A stretch of 64,000 bases of DNA from Chondrus crispus (GCF_000350225.1 NW_005179008.1:124001-188000), one strand, 5' to 3'. Numbered from the stretch's first letter, positions 49,995-59,932 are shown. Made by a program: numbers and translations. The notes: generated from the letters alone by a model not told the origin.

Positions 49995-50421
49995 ATGGAC
50001 GCCCCTATCGCTTCATCTGCGCAGAGTCCATCAATGGATCAAAGCGCGACAGGATCTGCCACAGATGCTGCCGAAGCAACCGCGAAAGAAAGACAAATAG
50101 AAGCTTCTAAAAAGAGGTCCTCTCTAAACTTTCCCCCTCAGCTTGTCAAGAAGACGAAACATATCGCCCTTTCGGCTGAGAACCTTTCTATCCTTGGGGC
50201 GAGCTACAATATTCACTTTAGCGAGTATTCGCGCGGGTGCACGTGATCCGTCGGGCGGCACAACGATATACTGTACCAGACTTCCGTTTGTTGCGAGCAG
50301 GTACCTTGCTGGAGGTCTGTACGCAAAACTCGTGGGATTTTTCAAACTCGGCTTTCCTTTGCGTCCAGCGAGTTTGTGGGCAAATGGAAAAAAACAAGCG
50401 TTATTTTACGGACAACGTTAA
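49995..50421 (+). CDS. Possible two-exon gene, unidentified
   Basis: An ATG at 49995 opens a frame (MDAPIASSAQSPSMDQSATG...) with a charged, helical end (ERQIEASKKRSSLNFPPQLV). It could splice at 50236/50301 (GTGCAC...GAGCAG, 64 bp), keeping frame into YLAGGLYAKLVGFFKLGFPL and ending at 50421. The intron is short and the donor weak, and no family is recognised. Unspliced, the frame stops at 50246. Confidence 0.25.
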
Positions 50422-50648
50422 TGTTTTTGCAAAAAAAGCTGGCCTCAAATCGCTTGTTGACAAACAACTTCTCTCTAGAAACTGACTACGTATGTACAGT
50501 ACCTTCGAAGGTTCTAGTTACAATAAAGGTCGACCATTCAAGGTACATGCTTTCGGATGCATCACAGAGGTGGGTGCGTCTGCTCAGAAAATGAAATTTT
50601 CTTTCAAGCTCGACATCCACTGCCTGCTCTTCAGTATGTTGCGGAGGC

Positions 50649-50667
50649 TTTTTTTTTTTTTTTTTTT
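50649..50667. repeat. Poly-T tract, 19 bases
   Basis: An uninterrupted homopolymer in non-coding DNA. Confidence 0.95.
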
Positions 50668-50918
50668 GAGCGGAACACGATTGAAGAAACCATTGCTTCC
50701 CCTTCTCCAGTCACACGCTGACAAACACATTTTGCCACAATATGTACGCGAACTCGGTAGATATCCGTCGAAGGGTAAACGGCAGTTTCCCTTTTCACGC
50801 TTCCGTGCCTCAATTGCGGATGTGGAGTCGCAGGAGTGCTTTGCATAGAGCAGACGTCCAGGCAAGTTTGTTTTGAAAGCAAAGTCAATCCTTCGCTGTC
50901 GAACGGCAGCAACTAAAA

Positions 50919-50946
50919 AAACGATCTTCTACCACTAAGATCGTTT
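50919..50946. repeat. Perfect 10-bp-arm hairpin
   Basis: AAACGATCTT pairs with AAGATCGTTT around an 8-base loop. Confidence 0.8.
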
Positions 50947-51554
50947 GTCGGCCACCATGACAGCCACACGGACTGATGTAAACATTCAGGCCTGTGTTCA
51001 CTATGGGGACCGAATCAGGACGATTGACGAAGGCTGATGTTCAAGCGTTAGCGAACCGACTCCGTAGTAAGATTACAACGGGAAAGACTAGGAGTTCAGA
51101 TTGCATTCGTCACAACAGAGGCAATGCAAATGTCGTAGTCTGCGCGCACACTCACTCACAAACTTTGAAATACTTCTGTGCCTGTTGTTATATTCATGAA
51201 TACTTTCCCGAAGAGAAGTCACAAAGTTCAAGTCTCTTTCTCATCAAAAATAATGATTACATCTCATTTTCTCAAAGACGTCAAATGCGGAATGCAAATA
51301 TCCCTGTCCGCCACGGATAATATGCTTCTAAGAGAGGGCACGACATGGCAACATGTTAAAAGCTCACAGATACGTGTTTATATTTTCCAGAAGGAAGCAA
51401 GCACAAGCCCTTAGAATTAGCCAAAGCGACTCTCTCGGCCATGATAATGCAGCCCCTCACCCGCGACAAAGCCAATCAACCGCTTCAAACGGAAAGCTCG
51501 AGCACAAGTTATTTCCTCTTATTGCACGACAATCCGCATCCAACAAACTGTAAC

Positions 51555-51866
51555 TTAATTCTTGCTGTCCTCCGCTTGCTTAGCGTACGCCTTCTTCTTT
51601 GCCTCGTCACGGGCATCCATGGCGGCCTTGAAGAAAAGCTCGTAGCCGGCTTCCTCATCGCCTTCCCAAAGAGCATTGTGCATAAACTTGTCGTGCAACC
51701 AGTCCATCAGACTCTGTTTTTCCTTTCCCCCATCAGCGGACATGCGCACGACGCCAGTTGGTCGTTTCGCTGCGAGGGATTTTGGCCGCGCAACGCAGAC
51801 GGCGGTGCCGAAGGTTGGGGTACGGCTTGACGTGAGAGGAAGCGATGATACAAATGCTGGGGCCAT
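51555..51866 (-). CDS. Small plastid-targeted protein, unidentified
   Basis: The 103-residue product starts at the ATG at 51866. The leader MAPAFVSSLPLTSSRTPTFG is a plastid transit peptide with early phenylalanine, and cleavage is likely near VVRMSA (residues 40-44). The mature part, about 60 residues, is very acidic and helical (LMDWLHDKFMHNALWEGDEE, AAMDARDEAKKKAYAKQAED). No family is recognised; size and charge would suit a small soluble or peripheral thylakoid protein. The frame continues upstream to 51989 without a better start. A GTACACGTGTAC palindrome lies 233 bp upstream. Confidence 0.75.
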   Translation of the reverse strand: MAPAFVSSLPLTSSRTPTFGTAVCVARPKSLAAKRPTGVVRMSADGGKEKQSLMDWLHDKFMHNALWEGDEEAGYELFFKAAMDARDEAKKKAYAKQAEDSKN

Positions 51867-52098
51867 GGCGAGAACCAGTGCGCTATGGCAGAAACTCGGA
51901 GAATCGAAGTGGGAAGGAGGTCTGGGACAGTGGTAGCGGGAAAGATACGCCGAGATTGTGGAGGAGAACGGAGCTGTGGTTGTGTTCACCTCGGAAGAAT
52001 TGTGCCACAGCCCGTGGCAGGCTGCTTCGTTTGATTGAGAGGCCAGGAGCTATGCTTAGTAATTGGCGGGGAGATAAAGATTTGCACGTGGCATCGAC

Positions 52099-52110
52099 GT
52101 ACACGTGTAC
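52099..52110. promoter_or_regulatory. GTACACGTGTAC palindrome
   Basis: A perfect 12-bp palindrome with a CACGTG core lies upstream of the small plastid protein gene. A second CACGTG lies 14 bp to its left (52085-52090). Confidence 0.45.
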
Positions 52111-52457
52111 GGCTGTAGATGGCGGATGACGCTTGCATCATGGATCCTGAAATTTGCAACTTTATGCGGAGCTTTGAACACAGCAATGCGGCGGGAACAG
52201 GTGTGCTTTCAATTGTTTTTTTAAAACTCAAAAGCAAACAAAAATTAAATCGGCCTTCAACAGGGACCCCTCAACAATATTTACCATATTGGTTTGCGTA
52301 AACACTATTCACTATAATCTAATTCCTCAGACGACAACGGTACATCTGTACCCTGCCGCTACTCGTTCTACGTCGAGGAGGAAAGGCCGGCGTCTTCAAA
52401 ACCCCTTTTCCCGCAGTTAAAAGAACAGGTCATCTCGAATAAGCTTGTCTAGTATAT

Positions 52458-54605
52458 CTATTGTAAAGTTGCTCCTAACAATTCTTGAGCTGAGTCAGTA
52501 ACGCCTTGGATGAATGCCGAAAAAGATTGCGCCGCAGCCCCTGGCACTGGGTCTTCGATCAACAACGACTTAAACCAGCGGTCTTTTGAGGTTCCTTCTC
52601 TGCAAATGATGCACTTCGGTGTTATCGGTCGGTCTCGTATGCTTGCTGCTCGTAGTCTCATTATCAGGCTAGATTCAGGAGGGGGGAACGTCAGGTCGCG
52701 ACGGTTGGCCTGCGCGTAGTAGATCACAACTTCTGAAAATGCATCGAGCATAAATATCGGGTGTCCGCTCTGTTTCACTTCGAGAGAGGACAACGCAAGC
52801 GCTTTGATGCTTTTCTCATCTAAGTTCAAAAATGAAAATAGCCGGGGGTATGCAGCAGCTGTTAGCAGTTCCGGGCTCAGGTCTTCCCATATGCACCGCA
52901 ATGAAGCCCTTACATCTGGTGAAACTGATTCTTGTCGGAACAGAAAGCTTCGTATGAGCCCAAAGACGACCCGCGGAATCATCTTCAAAGATGGATAGTT
53001 GAGTAGTGACGGATCAATTCTCAATTCCTTTTTGTCATCGGCAAACGGAATCGCAGTCTTTGCCAACAAGTTAGCGAGCCAGTCAAAGAGTAGCATTCGG
53101 GCCTCTCCGATTCCATGTTTATCCGCTCTTGCAATTGCCTTGTGGAACACAAGCGTTGTAACTGCATTAGCATCTGCCTCCCCGCAGATAGATTTCTTGG
53201 ACGAAGATGCCGGATATGTCTGTGTCTCCACCCGCAACACCTTCTGAGGCAACATACCAGGCTCCAAGAACACCCCTCGAAAAGCCACCTGTACACATGG
53301 AGCTCTCGATCCCTTCACGAGACCCTCGGGAGTCGCAAAGTCCAATTCAGCAGCTAAAGTTGATGTATGTCCATGGCAGCTGAGTCGGAAAACGTCTGGA
53401 ACTTGCAAATCGCGATAGACTCCGCCCCCGTGCAAATCTAACACTTTCAATTCCTTGGAACACCTTAGCCGCAGCAATCCTCGCACAACAGCTGGATCAT
53501 TGAGATGCTGCCAGACGTCCTGTGGCAGCCTGGACTCACCTGATTCGTACAAGATTAATCTACCACCGCTGATTTGCGCCACAGGGGAGATGGAAGCGAC
53601 ATCAATGGGCATGCGCGAGACTAAATATAGATCAATCATAGCTCCCAGCAACGATGCCCTGGCACCCTGATCCGCGAAAAAAGGCTCAACGGGTGACGGA
53701 AATCTATCCTTGACAGTAGCGTTGTGATCAGGAACTCGAATTTCGCCAAGTCCAAAATTGGGCTCGCCCGCCCCGATCACAACGCAGCGAGCCGCAAGAA
53801 GTTCCGCGCTCTCGATAAAATCCAGTACTGCCTTCACGGCCGGCCCGAGCGCACGTTTGATGCGTTTGTTTGCCGGAGTGGGTGAAAGCTTGCTGAGGGC
53901 TTCGATGATGGCCTCGTTGACGCCTTTCCCGGATGTCAACCTGAGCCATTGGTCTGGCGGGAAAACTTGTGGAATGGGAACGTCATCGTCGAGCGCAGAT
54001 ACGCGGCGAAGCAGAGGTTGGCCTCCTCGCACGTCTAAAAAACTCAAGTATTCACTGTACAACATGACACCGACCAGGGACTCACCTTCAATAACATCCA
54101 AAGCAGATTTCACTGCCGTGCGCGCTGCATCGAGATACTGCTGATCGCCCGACTCATCGATGAGAAAGATATAAGCGGCTGGCTGAACAGCCCCTTCGTC
54201 ATGTGTAGCGGGGTTGTCAAAAACAGGCACATCATAAACATCTCTTGAAATCTCCGGCACATGCTCGATAGCATCCGACGCTGTTGAGAGGACGGTGGAG
54301 GAGTAGCGCGATGGTAGGTCATTCTTCGCGTTACACAAGGCACAGCGCCAGTAGCGCGCATTCATGTTGCACTTGGCCGAAATATAGCCGCCGCACGGGC
54401 GGCATCGCGGGAGATCATGGGCGCCTGGGGCAGCGGCAGCGATGTGGGTGGCGCGTGCAGTTTCCGTGAGATCCGATTCTGATAAGGGGGTAAAGCGTGG
54501 CTTGGGCGAGGGGGCTAGGGGAGCGATGAGCACGCCAAAGGGAAGGGCGGAGGCCTCGGACACGGCGGCGTCTATCGGCCAGCGGCTGCCAGTCGGGCGC
54601 AGCAT
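52458..54605 (-). CDS. Divergent Sec23/Sec24-family COPII coat protein
   Basis: COPII inner-coat proteins form vesicles at ER exit sites. The 715-residue product has the family domain order. A proline-rich entry (PFGVLIAPLAPSPKPRF) is followed by a zinc finger at about residues 68-92 (CRPC ... CALC). A trunk of von Willebrand A type follows (YIFLIDESGDQQYLDAARTA), then a beta-barrel/helical middle and a gelsolin-like end (HPIFMLDAFSEVVIYYAQ). Length and the gelsolin motif resemble Sec23 more than Sec24, which usually has a long N-terminal extension. Trunk motifs are strongly diverged and Cys-X2-Cys pairs also occur near the C-terminus (PKCIIC), so it may be a lineage-specific paralogue. It diverges from RAD51D with a 507-bp spacer. 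Confidence 0.8.
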   Translation of the reverse strand: MLRPTGSRWPIDAAVSEASALPFGVLIAPLAPSPKPRFTPLSESDLTETARATHIAAAAPGAHDLPRCRPCGGYISAKCNMNARYWRCALCNAKNDLPSRYSSTVLSTASDAIEHVPEISRDVYDVPVFDNPATHDEGAVQPAAYIFLIDESGDQQYLDAARTAVKSALDVIEGESLVGVMLYSEYLSFLDVRGGQPLLRRVSALDDDVPIPQVFPPDQWLRLTSGKGVNEAIIEALSKLSPTPANKRIKRALGPAVKAVLDFIESAELLAARCVVIGAGEPNFGLGEIRVPDHNATVKDRFPSPVEPFFADQGARASLLGAMIDLYLVSRMPIDVASISPVAQISGGRLILYESGESRLPQDVWQHLNDPAVVRGLLRLRCSKELKVLDLHGGGVYRDLQVPDVFRLSCHGHTSTLAAELDFATPEGLVKGSRAPCVQVAFRGVFLEPGMLPQKVLRVETQTYPASSSKKSICGEADANAVTTLVFHKAIARADKHGIGEARMLLFDWLANLLAKTAIPFADDKKELRIDPSLLNYPSLKMIPRVVFGLIRSFLFRQESVSPDVRASLRCIWEDLSPELLTAAAYPRLFSFLNLDEKSIKALALSSLEVKQSGHPIFMLDAFSEVVIYYAQANRRDLTFPPPESSLIMRLRAASIRDRPITPKCIICREGTSKDRWFKSLLIEDPVPGAAAQSFSAFIQGVTDSAQELLGATLQ

Positions 54606-54867
54606 GGTGCTGGAAACGCGGGGGCGCTAGCGAGGCCGTGCTTGAAGGGGAGGGTGGGACGGACTGCGGGGGGACTAGGAGCACGGAAGGGAAATGTTGG
54701 TGATGTACGGTACCAAGGGTACAGTGCTGTATCGGAAGATCACGGTGTGAAGGAGTTGAAGGGCCAAACACGTTTGGTGCATTTTGACTTAGAAACGTAG
54801 AGTCCGCGTTAGAATGGGGTGGATTGGCCTGGGGATGGCTCAAAATTTTCCGCGTTTGAATTCAACT

Positions 54868-54878
54868 GTACACGTGTA
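54868..54878. promoter_or_regulatory. TGTACACGTGTA element between divergent genes
   Basis: A CACGTG-core palindrome sits between the Sec23/24-family gene (start 54605) and RAD51D (start 55113). Confidence 0.45.
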
Positions 54879-55112
54879 TGTAACGATTCAGTACGTATGT
54901 ACAATTGTACTGGCAACGTGTGAGGCTTCCGGATCAATTCGTCCTCACCCTCTACCCACCATCCGTACTAACGGTATATACCGTAATTTTGCCCATACCG
55001 TATCTATCACACAGCCTGGCATACAAACCTTCCCTCTACGCCATGCCCTGACTCTCGCAGCTCCCGTTTCGCGCCTCCCGTTTCGCGCCTCCAGTTTCGA
55101 CGTCCGCATCTC

Positions 55113-56120
55113 ATGCATCTGCACAAAATCACCGAAATCCCCTCGTCAACCCTCTCCGCCCTTCACACGGCCCGCCTCCGAACCGTGTCCAACGTCCTAT
55201 CCCTCCCTCCCGACACATTATTGCAGCTCACCTCTCTCTCCCCCTCTTCAATACAGACTCTTCTCTCCACTCTTTACTCCGCCACAGCCGCACGAGCAAT
55301 CCCGTTATCTTCTCTTCTCCCTCTTCCTTCCCCGCTGCGGACGGGGTCAAGTGCATTTGACGACGTGCTGGACGGCGGACTGCGCCCAAGAGCCATCACT
55401 CAGCTTGCGGGACAGCCGGCCACTGGGAAAACCCACTCGGCTCTTGCGATTGCTGCACATGCGTTGCGAGGAGGCGCAGTGGTTTGGCTTGACTCGTCAT
55501 CCACTCATGCTATTTTTTCTCGCATATCGACCATCCTTGCCGCTCTAACGGTTGATCCCATCGAGAGGGATCTGCTATTGAGTAGACTCATCGTCCTGCC
55601 GGCATCCACCGTCAGCACGGCCTTGGCTTGTCTACGCGCTCTTCGGAAAGATCTCGTGACTCAACACAGTGTCCTGGGAGAGCGTAGTCTCTCTCAAGAT
55701 GGCCCACAGAAACATCTCGCGACGGTCTTAGCCCGACTCAAGTTGGTCGTCTTCGATTCCGTCGCAAACGTGCTAGCCCCTGTGTTGGGTTTAAGGGACG
55801 GTCCATGGTCTGGACATGTTGCACTCAACCAGTGTGCTACAGAGCTCAGGTGGATTTCCAGCCGTACAGACGCCGCTGTCCTTGTCACCAACCGTGTTGT
55901 CAGAGATGGGGAACGACTGAAGCCAGCACTAGGAAATACATGGACAGCTTTGGTTGATGTTAGCATACGATTGGAGGTACTCAGTACTCGCGATGCGCAA
56001 GCGTCACTGTCAGGAGATGCGCAAATGAAAACTTTTTGTAGAGCGACTGTTTCATCGAAAAAGGCACTGCCTGGACAGTGCCAATTTCAATTGTGCGAGG
56101 ATGGCATCAAGGATGTTTAA
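55113..56120 (+). CDS. RAD51D: RAD51 paralogue, RAD51D type
   Basis: This is a RecA-family ATPase that helps load RAD51 in homologous recombination. Walker A GQPATGKT is at residues 100-107 and Walker B (LKLVVFDS) near 210. The block AAVLVTNRVVRDGERLKPAL followed by GNTWTALVDVSIRLE is the RAD51D-type signature (VTNHITRD...RLKPALG in animals). The N-terminal 75 residues hold the small helical domain of the paralogues (TARLRTVSNVLSLPPDTLLQ). At 335 residues it matches RAD51D. A glutamine replaces the usual glycine in the Walker A lead-in. Other paralogues (XRCC2, RAD51B) fit less well. Confidence 0.85.
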   Translation: MHLHKITEIPSSTLSALHTARLRTVSNVLSLPPDTLLQLTSLSPSSIQTLLSTLYSATAARAIPLSSLLPLPSPLRTGSSAFDDVLDGGLRPRAITQLAGQPATGKTHSALAIAAHALRGGAVVWLDSSSTHAIFSRISTILAALTVDPIERDLLLSRLIVLPASTVSTALACLRALRKDLVTQHSVLGERSLSQDGPQKHLATVLARLKLVVFDSVANVLAPVLGLRDGPWSGHVALNQCATELRWISSRTDAAVLVTNRVVRDGERLKPALGNTWTALVDVSIRLEVLSTRDAQASLSGDAQMKTFCRATVSSKKALPGQCQFQLCEDGIKDV

Positions 56121-56227
56121 GATACAATTTCAATATATGAAACTTTCAGAAATATCTCCGTCGGACAGAAGAATCGCAGAAGTGGCGCCTTCACTGAGAG
56201 GCTCACTGGACAGGAGGGAAGTTGGTA

Positions 56228-57283
56228 TCAATGAGGCTCGGCTGCTGCTCTCCTTGCCAGCTCGAGTGCACCGATAATGCCTATTTGATTGCCATAGGTT
56301 GATGGAACGATATATGTTTCAAGGTCTGATGTCGTCTTGTCTGTGGAAATGTAGCCTTCGTTAAGTGCTGCGAAATGGCGCCTGATTTTGTCAAAGAGGA
56401 TTTTTCTCTTCATGACTCCACCGGAGAGTACAATCACGTGTGGTGATGCAATGTATGTAATCGTGATGCAGAGTTGTGCCAAATAGTATGCGATGTCGTC
56501 CCAACTAGGATGATCATCTGAGACGGTGCTAAGATCAGCCATTTCAACACCTATGCGTTCTGCACATGCGCGCGCACTTGCCATTGACTCGACAGAGAGA
56601 CGATGAACTTTGCACCAGCCCGGATACGTATCACCCTCTTTGCGGAGAGCCATGATATGTCCACCTTCTGGATGAACAAGCCCGTGGACTGGCTGTCCAT
56701 TGACGACCAAGCCGACACCGATGCCTGTACCGACGGTAATGTAGGCGCAGCTGTCCGCATTTTTGTGACCGCCGTACCGTCGCTCAGCAAGTGCTGGTGC
56801 ATTTACGTCTGTATCAAAGCCAAGACACACGTTGAACTCGCTGAATGCCGCTAATAGATTAAAATGCTGCCATCCAGGCTTCGGGGTGGAGGTGATATAG
56901 CCATATGTAGCGGATGTCTTATCAAGGTCGATTGGCCCAAATGATGCGATGCCAAGGGAGAGGAATGGCTCAAGTCGGCGGAGAAAACGAACGATCTCGC
57001 CAAGGGTTGCGTGGGGGTCCGTCGTAGGAGTCTCTATGAGATCAACAATAGTGGTTGGATCGTCAGCGAAAGCAACTGCAGCTCGACAAGAAGTCCCTCC
57101 GAGTTCAACTGCAGCAAGTAGTGCCGTCGCGGAAACGGATGGTGATCGTAGGTGGGAATTGTCAGTGCGGGTAGGGGCTCCCGATCTTGAGTAGAGGTAT
57201 GAGACTGCAGCTCCTGTTGCAAAGGCTGTAGTAAGTTTCGCGCATTGCCGCATAGTGGCAGAATTGGGAAACGAGAGATTCAT
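56228..57283 (-). CDS. ROK-family sugar kinase (fructokinase-like)
   Basis: ROK enzymes phosphorylate hexoses or N-acetylhexosamines with ATP. The 351-residue product has the phosphate-1 loop AAVELGGTSCRAAVAF, the catalytic aspartate in LGFDTDVNAPALAE, the phosphate-2 loop YITVGTGIGVGLVVNGQPVH, and the HPEGGHI block of the ROK signature. The usual zinc motif (GxCxxHGxCxEGLASGPA) reads GWCKVHRLSVESMASARACA: the first Cys and His remain and the second Cys is Ser, so zinc binding may be altered. ROK kinases are mainly bacterial, so a bacterial origin is possible but untested. The N-terminus (residues 1-45) has a short hydrophobic stretch (TTAFATGAAVSYLYSRSG) that may be an anchor or signal. Start is the ATG at 57283. 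Confidence 0.87.
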   Translation of the reverse strand: MNLSFPNSATMRQCAKLTTAFATGAAVSYLYSRSGAPTRTDNSHLRSPSVSATALLAAVELGGTSCRAAVAFADDPTTIVDLIETPTTDPHATLGEIVRFLRRLEPFLSLGIASFGPIDLDKTSATYGYITSTPKPGWQHFNLLAAFSEFNVCLGFDTDVNAPALAERRYGGHKNADSCAYITVGTGIGVGLVVNGQPVHGLVHPEGGHIMALRKEGDTYPGWCKVHRLSVESMASARACAERIGVEMADLSTVSDDHPSWDDIAYYLAQLCITITYIASPHVIVLSGGVMKRKILFDKIRRHFAALNEGYISTDKTTSDLETYIVPSTYGNQIGIIGALELARRAAAEPH

Positions 57284-58081
57284 CTTCAAGTCTCTAACTC
57301 GCGAAAAGGGTAGGGTACCAGGAAAAGAGCTTGTGCAGGAGGAGGATGTGCAACAAGGAAAAAAGGATGCCGAGTTTGAGGGTGAAGGAGCGATCTCTGC
57401 CCGATGCTGATCAAAAAAGGCTTACGCTGCATACTGTAGGTTGGTATAGACACGTCGCACATGCAACCTTGCTGTTCAAATTGGCATGGCAGATTGCCGG
57501 TCCCAAATCACTGTACTGTTGTGAAGATATTCGTAGTTTTACGATGGTTGATGGTCAGTGGGACATCAGCTAAGCAGGATCCAACATGCTACAGTAGCGC
57601 TACAGTAGAACAGGACGAATCAAACATTAAAAAGGACGAAAGATTCAAAAAGAAAACAAAGAAAGAGAAAAAGACATGATGAAAAAGGAGACACGACACG
57701 AGGGCGGCAGTGCCGGGGGAGAGAAATACTGTAGACATGGGGAGGAGAGGTAGCGGGATAGGACAGCTCGCTTCTACTACTTATGGGTCGGCGGCGAGAC
57801 GGGTACAGCGAGACGGGTACAGCGAGACGCCCGGCTGTCAGTAAGTGCTTACAGACGCGTGCTATTTCCCGTGGAGTTTCACCCCTATACTGTACACACA
57901 GTGTACATTGACGCGTACAGTACTAGGTAAAGGCGCAGTATGGCACAGAATTAAACTTTAAACATTTGAGAGTCATTTGATGGGCTTGGATGAGATCGTA
58001 TACGACCAATAAAATTCACGCAGTTGTTGCAGCACGCCTCCCCTGTCCAGGGACATTTGATTTGCCCTCCAATTATTGATA
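57284..58081. other. Intergenic stretch with short tandem repeat
   Basis: A 14-bp unit GCGAGACGGGTACA is repeated about 2.6 times at 57792-57828, and GTACAGTA-like words lie at 57890-57925. No gene is supported. Confidence 0.45.
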
Positions 58082-58462
58082 CAGTAGGTACCTCTCAATA
58101 GTTCGCCCCCGTGCCAGGACCCACAGATACGACCTATTGACAGAACGAACTATTATGCTCGCCTTTCTGGCACATCTCTATTTATTGCTTAGAATGCTCT
58201 GAAATGATTGTCTGCCGTGTTCTATTCCTTGTCTGCTCTCGGTAGGTCTCGAAAAAGACTCGTTTTGCCCGACGAAGCCCTTCGCTGGCCGCAATAAGAC
58301 CTGTCCTTTCTGCTAAAACCTCCACTCCCTCAAACAACGGTCGGGACCACAACGGTCTACACGAGTACACGTGTACACGTCTGAGAAGGCGTGACATGGT
58401 CCGAAAGGCGAACTATTGACCAAACGAACTATTCAACTGCGAACTATTGAGGAGCACCACTG
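58082..58462. mobile_element. Tc1/mariner pogo/Tigger-like MITE
   Basis: The 381-bp element is flanked by TA on both sides (58080-58081 and 58463-58464). The ends begin CAGT: left CAGTAGGTACCTCTCAATAG, right (reading inward) CAGTGGTGCTCCTCAATAGT, continuing TTCGC in both. The motif GAACTATT (or its complement) recurs near 58096, 58146, 58407, 58422 and 58440, like the subterminal repeats of pogo/Tigger elements. There is no transposase frame. It ends 195 bp before the phosphomannomutase ATG, so it is part of that gene's upstream region. Confidence 0.8.
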
Positions 58463-58656
58463 TATTTGACATCAAAGGCACTTGGACCTCTTCCCGCTGC
58501 CACGTGAGCATCAATCGTCGGCTTCCGACCGCTTCCGTCTTTTGAAGGGCAATCGAGTCCATGCAGTGCTAGGAAAAGTTTGTCAACATCTTCTTCGGCT
58601 TTCCGTGCCAGTGCTTCATACCTGCAGTGCCAATACCACGGAACATCTTCTTCGAC

Positions 58657-59544
58657 ATGGATGCCTCCGACAATCGCAGCCCACATGTCATCGCTCTCTT
58701 TGATGTAGATGGTACTCTTACAAAACCACGCCTCGTACGTTCAATAGATCAGTTATCTCGCACTTTCTTGGATGCTAGATGTTCTCTCCGATTTGACAGC
58801 CATGCCATCTAATAACCACATCTTCTGACTCCTACATGTTTCTGCGACAATTTTGCTGTGATTGACCGTCAGGCTGCGACACCAGAGATGCTCGCATTTC
58901 TAAAGGAACTTCGCTCCAAGATTATCATCGGCATGGTCGGCGGTTCTGATTTGCAGAAGCAAAAAGAACAGCTCGGCGAAGGCGTCCTAGATATGTTTGA
59001 CTACACTTTCTCTGAGAATGGCCTCGTGGCTTACAAGGGAGACCATCTCATTGCTGAAGCTTCCATTACAGCTCATTTAGGCGAAGAACGTCTTCAAAAG
59101 CTCATCAACTTCGTCCTTCACTACATCGCGGATCTTGATATTCCGATTAAGCGCGGTACCTTCATCGAATTTCGAAAGGGAATGTTGAACGTTTCCCCAA
59201 TCGGACGAAACTGCTCGCAGAAAGAAAGATGTGAATTTGAGCAATATGACAGCAAGTCCAAAATCAGAGAACGCTTTGTTGCAGTGCTAAAGGAAAAGTT
59301 TCCCGAATATGGCCTTACTTTTTCTATTGGCGGCCAGATTTCTTTCGATGTGTTTCCTACAGGCTGGGATAAGACCTACGCTCTCCAGTTCGTCGATCAC
59401 ATTAAGGAAATTCACTTCTTCGGCGACAAGACCTACGAGGGCGGGAATGATTTCGAGATCTACGAAAGTCCGCGTACCATCGGACACTCAGTCAAGACTC
59501 CGGATGAAACCATGTCCGCTTGCAAGGCCGTGTTCTTATCCTGA
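58657..59544 (+). CDS. PMM: Phosphomannomutase, two exons
   Basis: It converts mannose 6-phosphate to mannose 1-phosphate for GDP-mannose, needed for glycosylation, ascorbate and cell-wall sugars. Exon 1 (58657-58734) encodes the HAD nucleophile loop FDVDGT (residues 15-20) and ends TKPRL. Exon 2 (58873-59544) continues [20 protein letters not shown] and VGGSDL. The intron (58735-58872, 138 bp) runs GTACGT...CGTCAG and keeps phase 0. Later blocks are [30 protein letters not shown], the substrate-binding [17 protein letters not shown] and [20 protein letters not shown]. The spliced protein is 249 residues, normal for eukaryotic PMM. Confidence 0.95.
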
Positions 59545-59932
59545 GGGAACTGCTCACCGAACCCAGTGAAAGTTTTCTCTTAAAGTCCACAGTTGATCTA
59601 TTCAAAATCGTTCATGATTATGAAACCCCATTGCCGTGCTGAGAGTCACTGATAACATCACAGAGTTCTGACGACGAAAGGCTTACGGTGGCCGGCTGTA
59701 TCCCTCTTGACTGAGCAGACACGCGTGCTGTCAACGTCAATCGTTGTCCCCGGAATATCTCTGCATCTAGGATGTGGAGAGAAATCAAGTTAAGTCTGCA
59801 AGCATGCCATCATTGTACTCTTTCGAAATATACTAGGTATTTCACGCTTGTGAACTAGCGAAGCAGGTACAAGGGACTTTAACTTCCATTAAATAACTAC
59901 AACTCATATTAGTACTAAGTGCCGTGCGTCCT

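Larger units (their letters stand above)
50422..51554. other. Stretch without a supported gene
   Basis: A 108-codon plus-strand frame at 50994-51320 starts plausibly (ATG at 51003, ESGRLTKADVQALANRLRSK) but its end looks non-coding; it might be a first exon. The poly-T tract and a hairpin also lie here. Confidence 0.3.

Noticed and set aside
54814..55548. 244-codon frame overlapping the RAD51D gene
   Set aside because: It shares bases with RAD51D in another frame, and RAD51D has clear Walker motifs.
10303..56120. Functional cluster of DNA-repair genes (LIG4, NSE4, RAD51D)
   Set aside because: They are separated by many unrelated genes on both strands, so co-location looks incidental.
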